A DNA stretch of 7,642 nucleotides from Pseudomonadota bacterium (GTDB lineage Bacteria; Pseudomonadota; Gammaproteobacteria; Xanthomonadales; Rhodanobacteraceae). The number at the start of each line of letters is the position of its first letter. Within the stretch, counting starts at the first letter, position 1. The position numbers and the translations under genes are program-made. Below are positions 6,600 through 7,642 of this stretch, piece by piece. The stretch covers positions 1-7,642 of the forward strand of contig JAJYMF010000006.1 of NCBI GenBank assembly GCA_021787175.1, written 5' to 3'. The notes under the pieces were generated by a model that was given only the letters and a program-made list of their open reading frames with translations, made no database searches and was not told the origin of the DNA.

Positions 6600-6746
6600 G
6601 GGCGTCCTTTTGCTCTAAGGTTGCGTCCTTTCCAGCAAGTCCCGGACCACGCCGCGCTGGTGTTGCAAAGCTTCACTCGCGGAACGCAGCGCCGTGATGG
6701 CCGTCCCGGAATGCCGGTTTCCGTCGCCGCCGAAGGAGCTCATTCC
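6600..6746. promoter_or_regulatory. Divergent intergenic region between cyclase and M61 peptidase
   Basis: This 147-nt gap separates two divergent genes and should hold both promoters, but I see no convincing -35/-10 pair on either strand. TTGCAA at 6663-6668 is a possible -35 with no matching -10. Ribosome binding sites are clear at each end: AAAAGGA (6611-6605, minus) for the cyclase and AAGGAG (6733-6738, plus), 8 nt before the peptidase ATG. Confidence 0.4.
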
Positions 6747-7642
6747 ATGTCGCCTCGATCCATGCGCATGCTGCTGATCAACCCGCTGCTGGCCGTCTGC
6801 CTGGCCAATCTGCCGCTGGCGGTCCAAGCGCAGACTGGCCCGGTCAATCCTGCCGCGAGCCAGTATGCCGGGCCGGTGCAGAACCATCCTGAACTCAGCC
6901 AGGCGCCTTACCCGGGCACCCTCGGCTTGCATGTGGACCTGACCGACGCGCCGCGCAAGATTTTCCGCGTCCGGGAAACCATCCCGGTCCGACCCGGTCC
7001 GCTGACGCTGTACTACCCCAAGTGGATTCCGGGCGAGCACTCGCCCTCCGGCCCGCTCGCGAACGTGGTCGGCGTGGAGATCACCGGCAACGGCCGGCGC
7101 ATCGCCTGGCGCCGCGACCTGCTGGACATGTACGCGCTGCACCTCGACGTGCCGGCCGGGGTCAACACGCTGGATCTCGGCTTCCAGTTCCTCTCGCCCA
7201 CCGGCGGCGGCGAGTTCGGGCAGAGCGTCTCGGCCACGCCCAGGCTGGTGGATCTGGAGTGGAACCAGGTGGTGTTCTACCCGGCCGGCTACTACAGCCG
7301 CGCCATCACCGTGCAGCCCAGCGTGCGGCTGCCGGCACGCTGGCAGTTCGGCACCGCGCTCACCCGGACCCGCGACGGCGCGGGTCGTGTCGACTTCGCA
7401 CCGGTCACGCTGAACAATCTGGTGGACTCGCCGCTGATCGCCGGCGAATACTTCAAGAGCTTCAACCTCGACCCCGGCGCCAAGGTGCCGGTGCGCCTGG
7501 ACGTCGTGGCCGACGGCGAGAAGTACCTGCAGCTCGGCGACCGGCAACTCGGCGATTTCCGCAATCTTGTGCAGCAGGCCTACAGGCTGTTCGGCACGCA
7601 CCACTACGCGCACTACACCTTCCTGCTGACGCTAGATCGGAA
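6747..7642 (+). CDS. Secreted M61-family metallopeptidase, N-terminal part (3' end cut)
   Basis: The frame is open from ATG 6747 to the right edge, 298 codons, with AAGGAG 8 nt upstream. A signal peptide is clear: Arg at 4 and 7, a hydrophobic core about 8-25, and a likely signal peptidase I site after VQA (28), so the product is exported to the periplasm or beyond. The mature N-terminus matches the N-terminal domain of M61 (glycyl aminopeptidase-like) proteins: YYPKWIPGEHSPSGP (89-103), FQFLSP (147-152), YPAGYY (179-184), LVDSPLIAGEYF (226-237) and the HHYAHYTFLLTL segment just before the catalytic domain. The expected downstream GLEHH segment and zinc-binding HExxH lie outside, so catalytic competence cannot be judged. 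The last two or three codons are doubtful because the final nine bases look like sequencing adapter. Substrate unknown. Confidence 0.85.
   Translation, partial: MSPRSMRMLLINPLLAVCLANLPLAVQAQTGPVNPAASQYAGPVQNHPELSQAPYPGTLGLHVDLTDAPRKIFRVRETIPVRPGPLTLYYPKWIPGEHSPSGPLANVVGVEITGNGRRIAWRRDLLDMYALHLDVPAGVNTLDLGFQFLSPTGGGEFGQSVSATPRLVDLEWNQVVFYPAGYYSRAITVQPSVRLPARWQFGTALTRTRDGAGRVDFAPVTLNNLVDSPLIAGEYFKSFNLDPGAKVPVRLDVVADGEKYLQLGDRQLGDFRNLVQQAYRLFGTHHYAHYTFLLTLDR
7634..7642 (+). other. Probable residual Illumina adapter at the sequence end
   Basis: The last nine bases, AGATCGGAA, equal the first nine of the common Illumina adapter (AGATCGGAAGAGC). They fall exactly at the end of the sequence and change the peptidase reading after FLLTL to Asp-Arg, where M61 relatives, as I recall them, usually continue Ser-Asp. 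Probably not genomic. Confidence 0.6.

Noticed and set aside
6615..7613. A 332-codon minus-strand frame opposite the M61 peptidase
   Set aside because: The plus strand has a strong ribosome binding site, a signal peptide and M61 family segments; the antisense product looks compositional only.
1..7642. CRISPR arrays, tRNA or rRNA genes, insertion sequences, toxin-antitoxin or defence genes
   Set aside because: I found no regularly spaced direct repeats, no tRNA-like cloverleaf, and no transposase or defence protein. The window is ordinary chromosomal sequence.

Overview
The window is GC-rich (roughly two-thirds G+C by eye) and looks like a chromosomal segment from the Xanthomonadaceae/Lysobacteraceae (Gammaproteobacteria; Xanthomonas, Pseudoxanthomonas, Lysobacter and relatives). 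This rests on recognisable RhlB, thioredoxin, Rho and M61-peptidase sequences, on the rhlB<->trxA-rho gene order, and on the long low-complexity extensions of RhlB and Rho. The genus cannot be settled by reading alone.

Layout. Positions 1-1537 (minus) hold rhlB, a DEAD-box RNA helicase whose C-terminus runs off the left edge. A 204-nt divergent region follows. Then come trxA (1742-2068, plus), a 142-nt gap with a good promoter candidate and a G-free pyrimidine-rich leader, and rho (2211-3770, plus, GTG start, 519 aa with a ~99-aa disordered N-terminal extension). After an 83-nt gap with a strong hairpin lies an APC-superfamily amino-acid permease (3854-5374, plus). It converges on a membrane-bound diguanylate cyclase (5514-6599, minus). 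The gap between these two holds a repeat-like element built of 9-nt units in two inverted arms. Divergent from the cyclase, a secreted M61-family peptidase starts at 6747 and is cut by the right edge.

How the genes relate. rhlB, trxA and rho keep the order and orientation known from E. coli. RhlB (RNA unwinding, degradosome) and Rho (transcription termination) are both RNA-handling motor proteins; TrxA is the general disulfide reductase. The permease, cyclase and peptidase look like independent units, not an operon.

Nothing here amounts to a new system; most of the window is conserved housekeeping. Points worth a second look are the Asn/Gly- and Arg-rich Rho extension, the possible autoregulatory rho leader, the 9-nt-unit intergenic element, and the last nine bases, which match the start of the Illumina adapter and are probably an assembly artefact.
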